NCBI RefSeq assembly: GCF_024220175.1
Contig: NZ_CP098502.1
Location: forward strand, 1,860,001 to 1,924,000
Reading direction: 5' to 3'
Length of the DNA stretch: 64,000 nt
From: Paraconexibacter antarcticus
GTDB taxonomy: Bacteria > Actinomycetota > Thermoleophilia > Solirubrobacterales > Solirubrobacteraceae
The notes under the pieces are model-generated. The model ran no database searches and had not been told where the DNA came from. It saw only the letters and a program-made list of their open reading frames with translations. The translations under genes and the position numbers were made by a program. Position 1 is the first letter of the stretch. The number at the start of each line of letters is the position of its first letter. Below are positions 7,754 through 17,231 of this stretch, one piece after another.

Positions 7754-8959
7754 TCACCGCCCGTGGGCCGGCGGGCGCGGGTCGGCGAGCTCCCACAGCA
7801 GCGTCGACCAGCCGAAGTCGTGCGCGCCCATCCCGTACCCCTGGCGCGCCTCGTAGTACTCGCGGAAGCCCGCGCGCGCGACGACCCCGGTGAGGCGGGC
7901 GGCCATCGCGTCGGCGAGGTCGTCGCGGCCACGCCGGCGCAGCCCGAGCGAGACGAGCCAGGCGGAGTTCACCCAGCTCGGCCCGCGCCAGTGCCGGTGG
8001 CGGCCCCACCACGTCTCGCGGCTCGAGTGCTGCGGGTCGTCGAGGGCGACCGCGGGCAGCGGCACCCCGGCGGCGAAGCGCGGCGCGAGCAGGACCTCCT
8101 CGATCAGGCGGTCGGCGATCGCGTCCGGGAGGTCGGGGAGCGCGAGCGGGGCGAGCGTGTCCCACGTCACCGGCCGGCGCGGGCCGGGGGTGGGGGAGAC
8201 GGCGCCGCGCACGTCGTCGAAGAAGCGCCCCGCGCGCTCGTCCCACAACCGGTCGACGAGCGCGGGGGTGTGCGAGGGGCGCCCGAGCGCCTGCTCGCTC
8301 AGCGACCACGCGACGTTCGTCAGCACCTCGCAGACGACGGGCCGGCCGGCCGCCTGTACGCGGCGGGCGTCGAAGCCGAGGCGCCGGTTCGCGTGGATGA
8401 GCGCGGGGAAGAGCGGCCGCCCCTGCGCGCGGCGTCCCCACACGTGGTCGAACTTCGGCGAGGCGTCCATGCCCGACTCGTCCGGCTGCAGGAGCCACAG
8501 CAGCCCGTCGCCGTCGAGGTCGCGGTGGGCGCGCAGCCAGTGGTGGTGACGGTCGAGCGCGGCGGCGGCCTCGGGGTCGGCGGCCGGGTCGCCGAGTGCC
8601 CGCGCCCACGCCCAGGCGATGAGCGGCGGCTGGATCGTCGACGTCATGAGGTCCGCGCGCGAGGCGATGTTGTAGCGGACCGCCCGGCCGAGGTCGAGCG
8701 GCGTCCCCCACAGCACCGTGTGCCCGATGAAGCCGTCCTCGCGCATCGCGCCGAGGAGCGTCATGAGCTCCTGCCGCGCCCGGCCGGGCTCGTAGCGCGA
8801 GCGCACGATCGCGTGGAAGCACGAGTCCCAGTACCACTGCCACGGATAGCTCCGCGGGGAGGGCACGCCGAAGGCGTAGTGCCGCCCGCGGTAGTCGCCT
8901 TCGCGCCAGTTGCGCTCGAGCAGGGACCGGGCTTCGCCGGCGAGGGGGAAGGCGCTCAC
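7754..8959 (-). CDS. GH63-like glycoside hydrolase (mannosyl/glucosylglycerate hydrolase type)
   Basis: A 401-residue cytoplasmic (alpha/alpha)6-barrel hydrolase. The conserved blocks YPWQWYWDSCFHAI, DESGMDASPKFD, PVTWDTLAPL and WRGPSWVNSAWL are those of the MGH/GH63 group. That group cleaves mannosylglycerate or glucosylglycerate, compatible solutes made under salt or nitrogen stress. Which solute is used cannot be read from the sequence; amylo-alpha-glucosidase-like activity is the main alternative. The GTG at 8959 lies only 20 bases from the divergent flavoprotein gene, so at least one promoter must lie inside the neighbouring coding region. Confidence 0.8.
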   Translation of the reverse strand: MSAFPLAGEARSLLERNWREGDYRGRHYAFGVPSPRSYPWQWYWDSCFHAIVRSRYEPGRARQELMTLLGAMREDGFIGHTVLWGTPLDLGRAVRYNIASRADLMTSTIQPPLIAWAWARALGDPAADPEAAAALDRHHHWLRAHRDLDGDGLLWLLQPDESGMDASPKFDHVWGRRAQGRPLFPALIHANRRLGFDARRVQAAGRPVVCEVLTNVAWSLSEQALGRPSHTPALVDRLWDERAGRFFDDVRGAVSPTPGPRRPVTWDTLAPLALPDLPDAIADRLIEEVLLAPRFAAGVPLPAVALDDPQHSSRETWWGRHRHWRGPSWVNSAWLVSLGLRRRGRDDLADAMAARLTGVVARAGFREYYEARQGYGMGAHDFGWSTLLWELADPRPPAHGR

Positions 8960-8979
8960 GGTCGCGTGATCGTGACAGC

Positions 8980-10170
8980 ATGTCGAGCATGGCCGATCGC
9001 ACCGTGGACGTCCTGCTCATCGGTGGAGGGATCGCTTCGGCGACCGCCGCCCAGACCCTGCGCGAGGGGGGCTTCACCGGCTCGGTGCTGCTCGTCGGCC
9101 GCGAGCTCGACCCGCCCTACCACCGCCCCCCGGTGACGAAGGGCTACCTCGCGGGCGAGGAGTCCAAGGAGGACACGCTCATCGACATCCCGGACGACGT
9201 CGAGGTCCTCACCCGCACGTCGGTCCTCTCCCTCGACCCGGCGGCGAAGACGGCGAAGCTCTCGACGAAGGAGGAGGTCGCCTTCACGCACGCGCTCGTC
9301 GCGACCGGGGCGATGGTCCGCCGTCTTTCGCTCGACGGCGCGAACCTCGACGGCATCCACTACCTCCGCGCGACCGGCAACGCCGACGCGCTGCGCAAGG
9401 AGGCCGAGAGCGCCACGAACGTCGTGATGGTCGGCGGCTCCTACATCGGCTGCGAGACGGCCGCGACGCTGACGAAGCTCGGTCGGTCGTGCACGATCCT
9501 CATGCAGGAGGCGGAGCCCTTCGACCGCCACTTCGGCCTGACGGCGGCCAAGCACATCCGCTCGGTGCTCGAGGGTCACGGCGTCACCGTCCGCGGCGGC
9601 GTCGACGTCGAGTCCTTCGCCGGGGAGGGTGAGGCGGTCAGCGGCGTGAACCTCGCCGGCGGCGAGACCGTGCCCGCCGACCTCGTCGTCCTGGGCGTGG
9701 GCGCCCAGCCGGACGTCATGCTCGCGAAGAAGAGCGGCCTGCCGATCGGCGACCTCGGCGGCGTGCGCTGCGACAGCCGCCTGCGCGTGGAGGGCTTCCC
9801 CGGCCTCTACGCCGCCGGCGACATGTGCGAGTACGAGTCGGTCGTCCACGGCCGCACGCTCCGCGTCGAGCACGAGGAGCACGCCGCGGCGCAGGGCGCG
9901 ACCGTGGCGCGGCAGATCCTCGGCTCCGAGGACGCGCACACCGAGGTGCCGTACTTCTTCTCGGACCTCGCCGACTGGCTCTCGCTGGAGTACGTCGGTC
10001 CCGCGGCCGACTGGGCCGAGGAGGTCGTCGAGGGCTCCGTCGAGGACGGCGCCTTCTCGGTCACCTACCTCGACGGGGAGAAGCGCGTCGTCGCCTGCCT
10101 GTCCATCGGCGGGGCGCCCGGCCTGGACGCGGCCCGCGAGCGGATGGCGTCGGGCGAGCCGGTCGGCTGA
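8980..10170 (+). CDS. Ferredoxin reductase-like NAD(P)/FAD oxidoreductase
   Basis: A 396-residue two-dinucleotide-binding-domain flavoprotein. It has the FAD site LLIGGGIASATAA near the start, the HRPPVTKGYL segment typical of ferredoxin and rubredoxin reductases, the NAD site VMVGGSYIGCETAA (about residue 150), the FAD-ribityl motif LYAAGDMC, and a C-terminal reductase dimer-like domain. It would pass electrons from NAD(P)H to a ferredoxin or Rieske-type partner. No partner gene is adjacent; the P450 and Rieske genes elsewhere in the window are conceivable partners. Starts at 8980 and 8989 (both ATG, in frame) are equally plausible. Confidence 0.88.
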   Translation: MSSMADRTVDVLLIGGGIASATAAQTLREGGFTGSVLLVGRELDPPYHRPPVTKGYLAGEESKEDTLIDIPDDVEVLTRTSVLSLDPAAKTAKLSTKEEVAFTHALVATGAMVRRLSLDGANLDGIHYLRATGNADALRKEAESATNVVMVGGSYIGCETAATLTKLGRSCTILMQEAEPFDRHFGLTAAKHIRSVLEGHGVTVRGGVDVESFAGEGEAVSGVNLAGGETVPADLVVLGVGAQPDVMLAKKSGLPIGDLGGVRCDSRLRVEGFPGLYAAGDMCEYESVVHGRTLRVEHEEHAAAQGATVARQILGSEDAHTEVPYFFSDLADWLSLEYVGPAADWAEEVVEGSVEDGAFSVTYLDGEKRVVACLSIGGAPGLDAARERMASGEPVG

Positions 10171-10226
10171 CGCCGGCCCGCCGGCGGGTGCCGCGTCCCC
10201 GGGGGGCGCGGCCGCCGGACCGCCGC

Positions 10227-10406
10227 TCAGTCCTCGGTGAGGCCCTGGCGGTAGTTGTCGTTCGCTTCCTTCTCGCCCAGGACCTGCGCGACGGCCATGC
10301 CGATGAGCGCGTGGGCGAGGGCCGGGAACACGACGAAGAACACGACGACGAGGCCGATCGTGGCCTTCGTGGCGGTCAGGGCCAGGACGAGGGAGGCGAG
10401 AGACAT
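10227..10406 (-). CDS. Small single-pass membrane protein, 59 aa
   Basis: A 59-residue protein: short N-terminus, one strongly hydrophobic segment (about residues 17-44, with LVVVFFVVFPALAHALIG), then a charged tail ending in NYRQGLTED. The composition and the sharp hydrophobic/charged division favour a real gene. I recognise no family and propose no function. It is convergent with the flavoprotein gene and divergent from the secreted hydrolase gene. Confidence 0.6.
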   Translation of the reverse strand: MSLASLVLALTATKATIGLVVVFFVVFPALAHALIGMAVAQVLGEKEANDNYRQGLTED

Positions 10407-10483
10407 GACGGCCGGAACGGTACCGCACAGCACCCCGTCGGTGGCGCCACGAGCCGGACGCCCGCACGCTCGCGGCCCGCTGG

Positions 10484-10489
10484 TAGCGT
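10484..10489 (+). promoter_or_regulatory. Putative -10 box (TAGCGT) for the secreted hydrolase gene
   Basis: TAGCGT ends six bases before the ATG at 10496, the spacing that would place transcription start on the A of the ATG. No Shine-Dalgarno sequence is present. The pattern fits a leaderless mRNA. Confidence 0.45.
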
Positions 10490-10495
10490 CGCCCC

Positions 10496-12439
10496 ATGGG
10501 TCAGGCACGGAGGCGGACTGGCGGGCTGCTCGCCCTGGCGGCGGCGTTGCTCCTCGGGAGTGCGCCCGCCCGGGCCGCGTTCGACCCGGGGTACGAGGCG
10601 CGGAACTTCTCGAAGACGACCGAGCGCGCGACGCACCTGACGCTCCTCCCCGACTACCAGCAGCAGCTGCGCACGGTCGGCACGGCGAACGAGCTGCAGG
10701 CGGCACAGATCCTCGCCACCGACGGGCCGCCCACCGGTCGCACGTTCCTCGGCCAGCTCTGCTGGCAGCACATGGACGGCTGCGCCGGCGACACGCGCCT
10801 CTACGACTGGGCGGCGCGCTACGGCCACGTCACGCCGGTCCTCTTCACGGCCCGCAACGGCGCGACGCTCTCCGGCCACGTGTGGGCGACGGTCGCGGGC
10901 CCGGCCCGCCGCCCCGGGGTCGTCATCACGAACGGCTCGGTGCAGGCCCCCGAGGAGCTCTACTGGTTCGCCGCCGAGACGCTCGCCAAGGCGGGTTACG
11001 TCGTCATGACGTGGGACCCCCAGGGCCAGGGCTACTCGGACACCGTGGGGGAGGGCCCGGACGCGCTCGACGGCGTCCCGTCGCAGAACGGGCAGCCCTT
11101 CTACGACGGGACCGAGGACGCGCTCGACTTCTTCTTCTCCGGGCCGGGCGCGCCGTACGTCCCGCGCCGCTCGTGCTCGACCGGGACCGACCACGCCGCG
11201 AAGCAGCGCGCCCGGGTCACCGCCGGGCTCGACTCGGCCTACAACCCGATGCACGACCTCGTCGACTTCTCGCGGGTCGGGCTCGTCGGGCACTCGCTCG
11301 GCGCCGGGGCCGTCTCGTACATCGGGCAGCTCGACCCCCGCGTGAGGACGATCGTCGCCTACGACAACCTCAGCGCGCCGAAGGCCGCCCCGTTCGGCTG
11401 CCGGAGCGGCTCGTCGCCGCGGCCGGTGCCGGCCCTCACGAAGCCGGCCCTCGGCCTCAGCGCCGACTACGGCCTCACGCCGCAGCCGAACCTCAGCGAG
11501 CCGGTGCGCGGGGCGAAGTCGGCGGGCTCGCGGGCGCTGGCGGCCGCCGGCGTCGACAGCGCCGAGTTCGTCATCCGCGGTGGCACCCACTACGAGTTCT
11601 CCTTCATCCCGAACCCGGCGTTCGGCGCGAGCCTCCGCGGCGAGGACCTCGTGAGCTGGTACACGACCGCGTGGCTCGACAAGTACCTCAAGGGCTCGGA
11701 CCCGACGGCCGACGCGCGGCTGCTGACCGACCGCTGGCGGGCGGACGCCGCCGAGGGCGCGATCGACCCCGACCACGACGGCAACCTCTACTCGCGCTAC
11801 TCGAGCTCGCCGCTCGACGTGCACACCGCCGCCGGGATGCACGTCGTCTGCGAGGACGCGCGCGCGGCCTGCCCGGCCCTCCGGCCCGACGGCGGCCCGG
11901 TGCCCTACTCGTTCCTCGCCGCCGCGAACACGCCCGACGCCGCGCCCGGCCCGGGCACCCCGGCGGCGCTGACCGGCCCCTCGACGCAGGCGCCGGCGGG
12001 GGCGGCCGGGACGCCGCCCGGGGCGACGGGCCCGCAGGCCCTCCGCGCCTGCCGCGACACGACGGCGCCCGTCTCGCGCCTCACCCGGTCGCGCGCGCGG
12101 CTCACGCGCCGCGGCCTGCGGCTCGCGGGCACGAGCACGGACGCCGGCTGCGACGGCCGCGCCGGGGCGACGACCGGCGTCTCGATCTCCGTCGCGCGCC
12201 TCGTGCCGGGAAGGGCCGCCGCCTGCCGCTTCCTGCGGCCGGACGGGCGTCTGTCGCCGGTCCGGTCGTGCGCGCGGACCTCGTACCTGCCGGCGACCGG
12301 GACCGCGCGCTGGACGTTCACGCGGCGGGTGCGCCTGCCGGCCGGGCGCTACCGCGTCTATGTCCGCGGCGTCGACGCCGCGGGCAACGTCGAGCGCAAG
12401 GCGCGCGGACGGACCGACCTCCGTCTGCGCCTGCGCTGA
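10496..12439 (+). CDS. Secreted alpha/beta-hydrolase with C-terminal Ig-like domain
   Basis: 647 residues: a signal peptide (basic RRR, then LLALAAALLLGSAPARA) and an alpha/beta-hydrolase core with nucleophile motif GHSLGAG (about residue 263). An oxyanion-side NGSVQ and a likely catalytic His in RGGTHYEFS follow. After about residue 440 comes a Pro/Ala/Thr-rich linker and a terminal beta-domain with APVSRLTRSRARLTRRG, ending GRYRVYVRGVDAAGNVE, typical of Ig-like folds in secreted actinobacterial proteins. The substrate is unknown; an ester or peptide is likely. It is convergent with typA. No Shine-Dalgarno sequence precedes the ATG. Confidence 0.75.
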   Translation: MGQARRRTGGLLALAAALLLGSAPARAAFDPGYEARNFSKTTERATHLTLLPDYQQQLRTVGTANELQAAQILATDGPPTGRTFLGQLCWQHMDGCAGDTRLYDWAARYGHVTPVLFTARNGATLSGHVWATVAGPARRPGVVITNGSVQAPEELYWFAAETLAKAGYVVMTWDPQGQGYSDTVGEGPDALDGVPSQNGQPFYDGTEDALDFFFSGPGAPYVPRRSCSTGTDHAAKQRARVTAGLDSAYNPMHDLVDFSRVGLVGHSLGAGAVSYIGQLDPRVRTIVAYDNLSAPKAAPFGCRSGSSPRPVPALTKPALGLSADYGLTPQPNLSEPVRGAKSAGSRALAAAGVDSAEFVIRGGTHYEFSFIPNPAFGASLRGEDLVSWYTTAWLDKYLKGSDPTADARLLTDRWRADAAEGAIDPDHDGNLYSRYSSSPLDVHTAAGMHVVCEDARAACPALRPDGGPVPYSFLAAANTPDAAPGPGTPAALTGPSTQAPAGAAGTPPGATGPQALRACRDTTAPVSRLTRSRARLTRRGLRLAGTSTDAGCDGRAGATTGVSISVARLVPGRAAACRFLRPDGRLSPVRSCARTSYLPATGTARWTFTRRVRLPAGRYRVYVRGVDAAGNVERKARGRTDLRLRLR

Positions 12440-12476
12440 GCGGGCGGGCGGGCCCGCGGGGCCGCCGGCCGCGCTA

Positions 12477-12565
12477 CTGCGCCGCGAGCTTGGCTCGCTT
12501 CGCCGCTCGGCCAGCGAGCGCGGTGGCTCTCAGCCCTGCGCCGCGAGCTTGGCTCGCTTCGCCGC
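12477..12565. repeat. 30-bp perfect direct repeat copying the 3' end of typA
   Basis: The same 30 bases occur at 12477-12506 and 12536-12565, 59 bases apart. The second copy encodes the last residues of TypA (AKRAKLAAQ); the first lies beyond the typA stop in another frame. Each copy contains the inverted repeat GCGAGC-TTG-GCTCGC, so the intergenic stretch between the convergent hydrolase and typA genes is rich in hairpins. It may serve as a two-way terminator. Confidence 0.85.
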
Positions 12566-14401
12566 CTTCGCCCGCTGGTTCGGGTCGAGCTCGACCTTGC
12601 GCATGCGGACGTGGTGCGGCGTGACCTCGACGCACTCGTCCTCGCGGAGGAACTCCATGGCGCCGTCGAGCGAGAGGAGCTTCGCCGGGGTGAGGCGGAC
12701 GAGCTCCTCGGCCGTGGACGAGCGGATGTTGTTCAGCTGCTTCTCGCGGACCGCGTTGACGTCGAGGTCCTCCGAGCGGGAGTTCTCGCCGATGATCATC
12801 CCGCAGTACGTCGCGTCGCCGGGGGAGACGAAGAGCGAGCCGCGCTCCTGCAGGCCGAAGCAGGCGAACGGCGTGACCGTGCCCTGGCGGTCGGCGACGA
12901 GCGCGCCCGACGGCCGCGTGCGCAGCTCCCCGGCCCACGGCTCGTAGCGGTCGAAGACGTGGTGCATGAGGCCGGTGCCGCGCGTCTCGGTGAGGAACTC
13001 GGTGCGGAACCCGATGAGGCCGCGGGCGGGGACGAGGTAGTCCATCCGGACCCAGCCGGTGCCGTGGTTGATCATCTGCTCGAGGCGGCCCTTGCGGAGC
13101 GCGAGCAGCTGGGTGACGACGCCGACGTAGTCCTCGGGGACGTCGATCGTCATGCGCTCGACCGGCTCGTGGACCTTGCCGTCGACCTCGCGCGTGACGA
13201 CCTGCGGCTTGCCGACGGTGAGCTCGAAGCCCTCGCGCCGCATGAGCTCGACGAGGATCGCGAGCTGCAGCTCGCCACGGCCCTGGACCTCCCAGGTGTC
13301 GGGGCGCTCGGTCGGGTTCACGCGCAGGGAGACGTTGCCGACGAGCTCGCGCTCGAGGCGGTCCTTCACGAGGCGGGCGGTGAGCTTCTTGCCGTCCTGG
13401 CCGGCGAGCGGCGAGGTGTTGATGCCGATCGTGACCGACAGCGACGGCTCGTCGACGGAGATGACGGGGAGCGCGACGGGCTCGTTCAGGTCCGCGAGCG
13501 TCTCGCCGATCGTGACGTCCGCGAGGCCGGCGACGGCGATGATCTCGCCCGGGCCCGCCTCGGCGGCGTCGACGCGGTCGAGCGCCTCGGTGACGTACAG
13601 CTCGGTGACCTTGCCCTTCGTGATCGTCTCGCCGTCGGCGCGGCACCAGGCGATCTCCTGGCCCTTGCGGATCGTGCCGTTGCGGACGCGGCAGACGGCG
13701 AGGCGGCCGACGTACGGCGAGGCGTCGAGGTTCGTGACGTGGGCCTGCAGCGGGTGGCCCTCCTCGTACTGCGGCGCGGGGATGTAGGAGCGCAGCAGCT
13801 CCATGAGCGGCCGCAGGTCCTTCGCCTCGTCCATCTTCGACGCGTCGAGCGACGCGGTGCCGGCCTTCGCGTTCGTGTAGACGGTCGGGAAGTCGAGCTG
13901 GTCCTCGGTCGCGTCGAGGTCGAGGAAGAGGTCGAGGGTCTCGTCGACGACCTCCTCGACGCGCGCGTCCGGGCGGTCGACCTTGTTCACGACGAGGATC
14001 ACCGGCAGGTGGAGCGAGAGCGCCTTGCGCAGCACGAAGCGCGTCTGGGGGAGCGGGCCCTCGGAGGCGTCGACGAGCAGGACGACGCCGTCGACCATCG
14101 TCAGGGCGCGCTCGACCTCGCCGCCGAAGTCCGCGTGGCCGGGGGTGTCGACGATGTTGAACTTCACCTCGGAGCTGCCGTCGTCCGGCGTGTAGCGGAC
14201 GGCGGTGTTCTTCGCGAGGATCGTGATGCCCTTCTCGCGCTCGAGGTCCATCGAGTCCATGACGCGCTCGTTGACGTCGGAGCCCTCGCGGAAGGCCCCG
14301 GACTGCCAGAGCATGGCGTCGACGAGGGTCGTCTTCCCGTGGTCGACGTGGGCGACGATCGCGACATTGCGCAGGTCGTCTCGGCTGATGGTCGTCGGCA
14401 T
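12530..14401 (-). CDS. typA: Ribosome-associated GTPase TypA/BipA
   Basis: A 623-residue translational GTPase. G1 is AHVDHGKTT (about residues 17-25), followed by [17 protein letters not shown] (switch I region), [14 protein letters not shown] (G3) and NKVDRPDAR (G4). Domains II, III and V follow (for example [20 protein letters not shown]) and the BipA-type C-terminus has TPHHVRMRK. TypA binds the ribosome at the EF-G site and supports 50S assembly and growth in cold or stress. The length matches the family. The ATG at 14401 ([20 protein letters not shown]) is the standard start. The C-terminal tail is lysine/alanine-rich and its coding sequence is partly duplicated just downstream. Confidence 0.97.
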   Translation of the reverse strand: MPTTISRDDLRNVAIVAHVDHGKTTLVDAMLWQSGAFREGSDVNERVMDSMDLEREKGITILAKNTAVRYTPDDGSSEVKFNIVDTPGHADFGGEVERALTMVDGVVLLVDASEGPLPQTRFVLRKALSLHLPVILVVNKVDRPDARVEEVVDETLDLFLDLDATEDQLDFPTVYTNAKAGTASLDASKMDEAKDLRPLMELLRSYIPAPQYEEGHPLQAHVTNLDASPYVGRLAVCRVRNGTIRKGQEIAWCRADGETITKGKVTELYVTEALDRVDAAEAGPGEIIAVAGLADVTIGETLADLNEPVALPVISVDEPSLSVTIGINTSPLAGQDGKKLTARLVKDRLERELVGNVSLRVNPTERPDTWEVQGRGELQLAILVELMRREGFELTVGKPQVVTREVDGKVHEPVERMTIDVPEDYVGVVTQLLALRKGRLEQMINHGTGWVRMDYLVPARGLIGFRTEFLTETRGTGLMHHVFDRYEPWAGELRTRPSGALVADRQGTVTPFACFGLQERGSLFVSPGDATYCGMIIGENSRSEDLDVNAVREKQLNNIRSSTAEELVRLTPAKLLSLDGAMEFLREDECVEVTPHHVRMRKVELDPNQRAKAAKRAKLAAQG

Positions 14402-14451
14402 GCGACGGTCCAGGGTACGGGCTGGAGGCCCGCGAGCCCCTCGCGGCCCGC

Positions 14452-15390
14452 CTACCGCGCCTTCGCGGCCTGCCGCTCCGGCGGCACGCGGACGACGTTC
14501 CAGACGAGCCCGAGGCGCTCCATCCCGCGGATAACGAGCGCGCTGACGTCGACCTGCCACCAGCGCAGGCCGTGGGCCGCGGAGGTCGGGAAGGCGTGGT
14601 GGTTGTTGTGCCACGACTCGCCCATCGAGAAGGGCGCGAGCCAGGCGAGGTTGCGCGAGTGGTCGCCCGAGTCGTACGGGCGGCTGCCGAAGAAGTGGCA
14701 GAGCGAGTTGATGGCGTAGGTGACGTGGTGCAGGAGGAACATCCGCACGAAGCCGCCCCACAGCAGGCCGGTGAGCGCCGTGTGGAGCGAGCCGCCGAGG
14801 AGCCAGCCGAGGCCGAAGGGGAGGACGAGGCCCGCGGCGACCCACAGCAGGAAGGTCCGGTTGACCCACGCGATGACCGGGTCGGCCAGGAGGTCCGGCG
14901 CGTAGCGGGTCTTCAGCGCGCGCTGGTCGTGCTTGAAGATCCAGCCGACGTGGGCGTGCAGCAGGCCGCGCAGCGCGCCCTTGAGGCCGTGGCCGTGGTC
15001 GACGTGCGGGGAGTGCGGGTCGCCCTCCTGGTCGGAGAACGCGTGGTGCTTGCGGTGATCGGCGACCCAGGCGACGACGGGGCCCTCGACGGCGACCGAG
15101 CCGAAGATCGCGAACATCCCGCGGACCCACGGCTTCGCCTCGAAGGCGCGGTGGGTGAGCATCCGGTGGAAGCCGACGGTGATGCCGAGCGACGTGCAGA
15201 GGTAGAAGACGGCGAAGACGACGAGGTCGCTGTAGCCGAGCGCGCCGCCCCAGGCCTGCCAGGCGGCGAGGCCGATCGCGATGACCGGCAGCGCGGTGAT
15301 CGTCCCGGTGAGGACGCGGTCGAGCGTCTCGTTCGAGGTGGGCTGGACGTCGTCGCGCAGCGGGCGCGCGGGCGGGGCGATGGTCGACAC
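14452..15390 (-). CDS. Acyl-lipid/acyl-CoA delta-9-type fatty acid desaturase
   Basis: A 312-residue membrane desaturase with all three histidine boxes: HRMLTH, HRKHH and HNNHH. Four hydrophobic spans sit in two pairs, as usual for the family. It would introduce a cis double bond into a membrane-lipid or acyl-CoA chain using a di-iron centre and O2. I start it at the GTG at 15390 ([10 protein letters not shown]); an in-frame GTG at 15447 would add 19 residues without family similarity. It is divergent from the acyltransferase gene. Electron donor unknown; the flavoprotein at 8980 and the Rieske protein at 23131 are only conceivable donors. Confidence 0.9.
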   Translation of the reverse strand: MSTIAPPARPLRDDVQPTSNETLDRVLTGTITALPVIAIGLAAWQAWGGALGYSDLVVFAVFYLCTSLGITVGFHRMLTHRAFEAKPWVRGMFAIFGSVAVEGPVVAWVADHRKHHAFSDQEGDPHSPHVDHGHGLKGALRGLLHAHVGWIFKHDQRALKTRYAPDLLADPVIAWVNRTFLLWVAAGLVLPFGLGWLLGGSLHTALTGLLWGGFVRMFLLHHVTYAINSLCHFFGSRPYDSGDHSRNLAWLAPFSMGESWHNNHHAFPTSAAHGLRWWQVDVSALVIRGMERLGLVWNVVRVPPERQAAKAR

Positions 15391-15500
15391 TCCCCCATCG
15401 TGGGGCCTGGGCGCCCCGAAGTCGACGGATTGGGGGGCTGTCCCCACCCCGGCCGGTGGCGGGCCCGCCCGCAGCGGCGCGGCTGGCAGACTGTCGCCGC

Positions 15501-16652
15501 GTGACGCCGAGCGCCACCGACCGCCCGGGGTACGTCGCCGCGGGCGACGCGCTGCGGGCGCTCGCCGCGCTCGCCGTCGTCCTCTTCCACGCCGAGCAGG
15601 GTGTCGCCTACGGCCTCGGCGATCCGTACCGCGGCGACCCCGGCGCGGTCTCGCCGCTCGGCCCGCTGCTCGCCCAGGGCAGCGCCGGCGTGTGGGTCTT
15701 CTTCGCCCTCTCCGGCTACCTCGTCGGCGGCCCGTGGGTGCGGGCGCTGCTCGACGGGACGCCGCGGCCGCAGACCGCCGGCTACCTCTCGCGGCGGCTG
15801 CGCCGGATCGTCCCCGCCTTCTGGGTCGTGCTCGCGCTCGTCCTCGTCCGCTTCGGCACGTACGACCACGACGGCCTGCAGGTCCTGCGGCTCTTCGCCT
15901 TCGCGCAGAACACGGGCACCGCGCAGCTCGACGGCGTCCTGCCGCAGGGGTGGACGCTCGGCTGCGAGCTCGCGTTCTACCTCGCGCTGCCCGTGCTCGC
16001 CGCGGTGCTCGCGGCGACGGTCCTCCGCGGCGCCCCGGGCCCGCGCCGGCGCGCCGCCGTCGTCGGCGGCGGGGTCGCGCTCGTCACCGTCGCGAGCCTC
16101 GCCTTCAACGGCCACGATCCGGCGGGGGACTGGTCGCTGACGATCCTCGCGACGGCCTGGGCGTTCACGCCGGGGTTGCTGCTCGCGGCCTGCGAGGGAC
16201 GGCTGCGCCCGTGGCTCGCGGCCCACCGCACGGCCGGGCGCGCGCTCGCGCTGCTGCTGCTCGCCGGTGCCGCGGCCGTCCTCGCCGGGCTCGCGCTCAG
16301 CAGCCCCCGCGTGCCGCCGCTGCGCGTGGAGTACCTCCACGCCACGATGGGCGGCGGCCTGCTCGCCGGCGCGCTGCTGTGGCAGTGGGCGGCGGGCTCG
16401 GTGCCGGGCGTCGTCGAGTCCCGCGCCGCGCACGCCCTCGGGCGCTGGTCCTACGGGATCTACCTCGTGCACATCGCCGCGGGGCGCGAGCTGCGCCGCC
16501 ACCTGCCGTCCGGCCTCGGCGTCTCCACGCAGCTGTGGATCAACGTCGCGGGGATGGTCGCCGGGAGCGTCGTCGCGGCCGCGATCCTGTGGTGGCTCGT
16601 CGAGGAGCCGGCTCTCCGGCGGCGGCGACCTTATCTCCGACCGCGTTGGTAG
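15501..16652 (+). CDS. Acyltransferase 3 family membrane protein
   Basis: A 383-residue polytopic membrane protein of the acyltransferase-3 (OafA/YrhL) family. It has the N-terminal [21 protein letters not shown] with the conserved His, [34 protein letters not shown], and the late [14 protein letters not shown] block. These proteins transfer acyl groups, often O-acetyl, to surface sugars or lipids. The GTG start at 15501 has no Shine-Dalgarno box; upstream in-frame residues are not family-like. The end lies 11 bases before the Rrf2 gene, and the putative -10 of that gene overlaps its last codons. Confidence 0.9.
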   Translation: MTPSATDRPGYVAAGDALRALAALAVVLFHAEQGVAYGLGDPYRGDPGAVSPLGPLLAQGSAGVWVFFALSGYLVGGPWVRALLDGTPRPQTAGYLSRRLRRIVPAFWVVLALVLVRFGTYDHDGLQVLRLFAFAQNTGTAQLDGVLPQGWTLGCELAFYLALPVLAAVLAATVLRGAPGPRRRAAVVGGGVALVTVASLAFNGHDPAGDWSLTILATAWAFTPGLLLAACEGRLRPWLAAHRTAGRALALLLLAGAAAVLAGLALSSPRVPPLRVEYLHATMGGGLLAGALLWQWAAGSVPGVVESRAAHALGRWSYGIYLVHIAAGRELRRHLPSGLGVSTQLWINVAGMVAGSVVAAAILWWLVEEPALRRRRPYLRPRW

Positions 16653-16655
16653 GAT
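16650..16655 (+). promoter_or_regulatory. Putative -10 box (TAGGAT) of the rrf2-suf operon
   Basis: TAGGAT overlaps the stop codon region of the acyltransferase gene and ends eight bases before the ATG of the Rrf2 gene, with no Shine-Dalgarno sequence. It suits a near-leaderless transcript. A partly symmetrical ACC-GCGTT-GGT lies just upstream and could be an operator; that is weak. Confidence 0.4.
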
Positions 16656-16663
16656 TGACGTTC

Positions 16664-17161
16664 ATGATCTTCACGACGAAGGCGGAGTACGGCGTGCGGC
16701 TCCTCGTCGAGCTCGGGCGCCACGGCGCGGACCATCCGGTGTCGCTCAAGGCGATCGCCGAGGCCGAAGGTCTGCCGCTCGCGTACCTCGAGCGGATCGT
16801 CGCCCTCCTGAAGAAGGCCGGGCTCGTCGAGTCGACGCGCGGCGCGCACGGGGGCTACCGCCTCACGCGCGACCCCGCGACCGTCTCGATGGACGAGGTC
16901 ATCGTCGCCCTCGAGGGCGCCGTCGCGCCGATGACGTGCTTCGTGGACGACACCGACAGCCCGCGTGTGCTGTGCTCCCACGAGTCCGACAGCGGGCACG
17001 GGTGCGCGACGAAGCTCCTGTGGATGCGCGTGCAGGGCGGCGTCATGGAGAAGCTCCAGCAGACGACGCTCGCCGAGCTCGTCGCCTTCGCCGTCCGCGA
17101 CACGACGCCCGCCGCGCCCCGGCCCATCGCCGCGGTCCCTGCCGCGGTCACCGCCGGCTGA
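16664..17161 (+). CDS. Rrf2-family Fe-S cluster-sensing regulator (SufR/IscR-like)
   Basis: 165 residues. The winged-helix N-terminus (FTTKAEYGVRLLVELGRHG, then LAYLERIVALLKKAGLVEST, then RGAHGGYRLTRDP) is classic Rrf2. Three cysteines at about residues 89-108 (CFVDD, LCSH, GHGC) match the cluster-binding loop. In Rrf2 proteins of suf loci this loop holds a [2Fe-2S] or [4Fe-4S] cluster and makes DNA binding depend on Fe-S status. It stands 70 bases ahead of sufC in the same direction, so it very probably controls the SUF genes, including perhaps the distant sufBD block. The C-terminal Ala/Pro tail is not conserved. Confidence 0.93.
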   Translation: MIFTTKAEYGVRLLVELGRHGADHPVSLKAIAEAEGLPLAYLERIVALLKKAGLVESTRGAHGGYRLTRDPATVSMDEVIVALEGAVAPMTCFVDDTDSPRVLCSHESDSGHGCATKLLWMRVQGGVMEKLQQTTLAELVAFAVRDTTPAAPRPIAAVPAAVTAG

Positions 17162-17231
17162 ACCACCCGTCCCACCCCGACACCTTCCGCCGTACCGACC
17201 CTCCCGACCCCGAAAGCGACACCCGACACCG

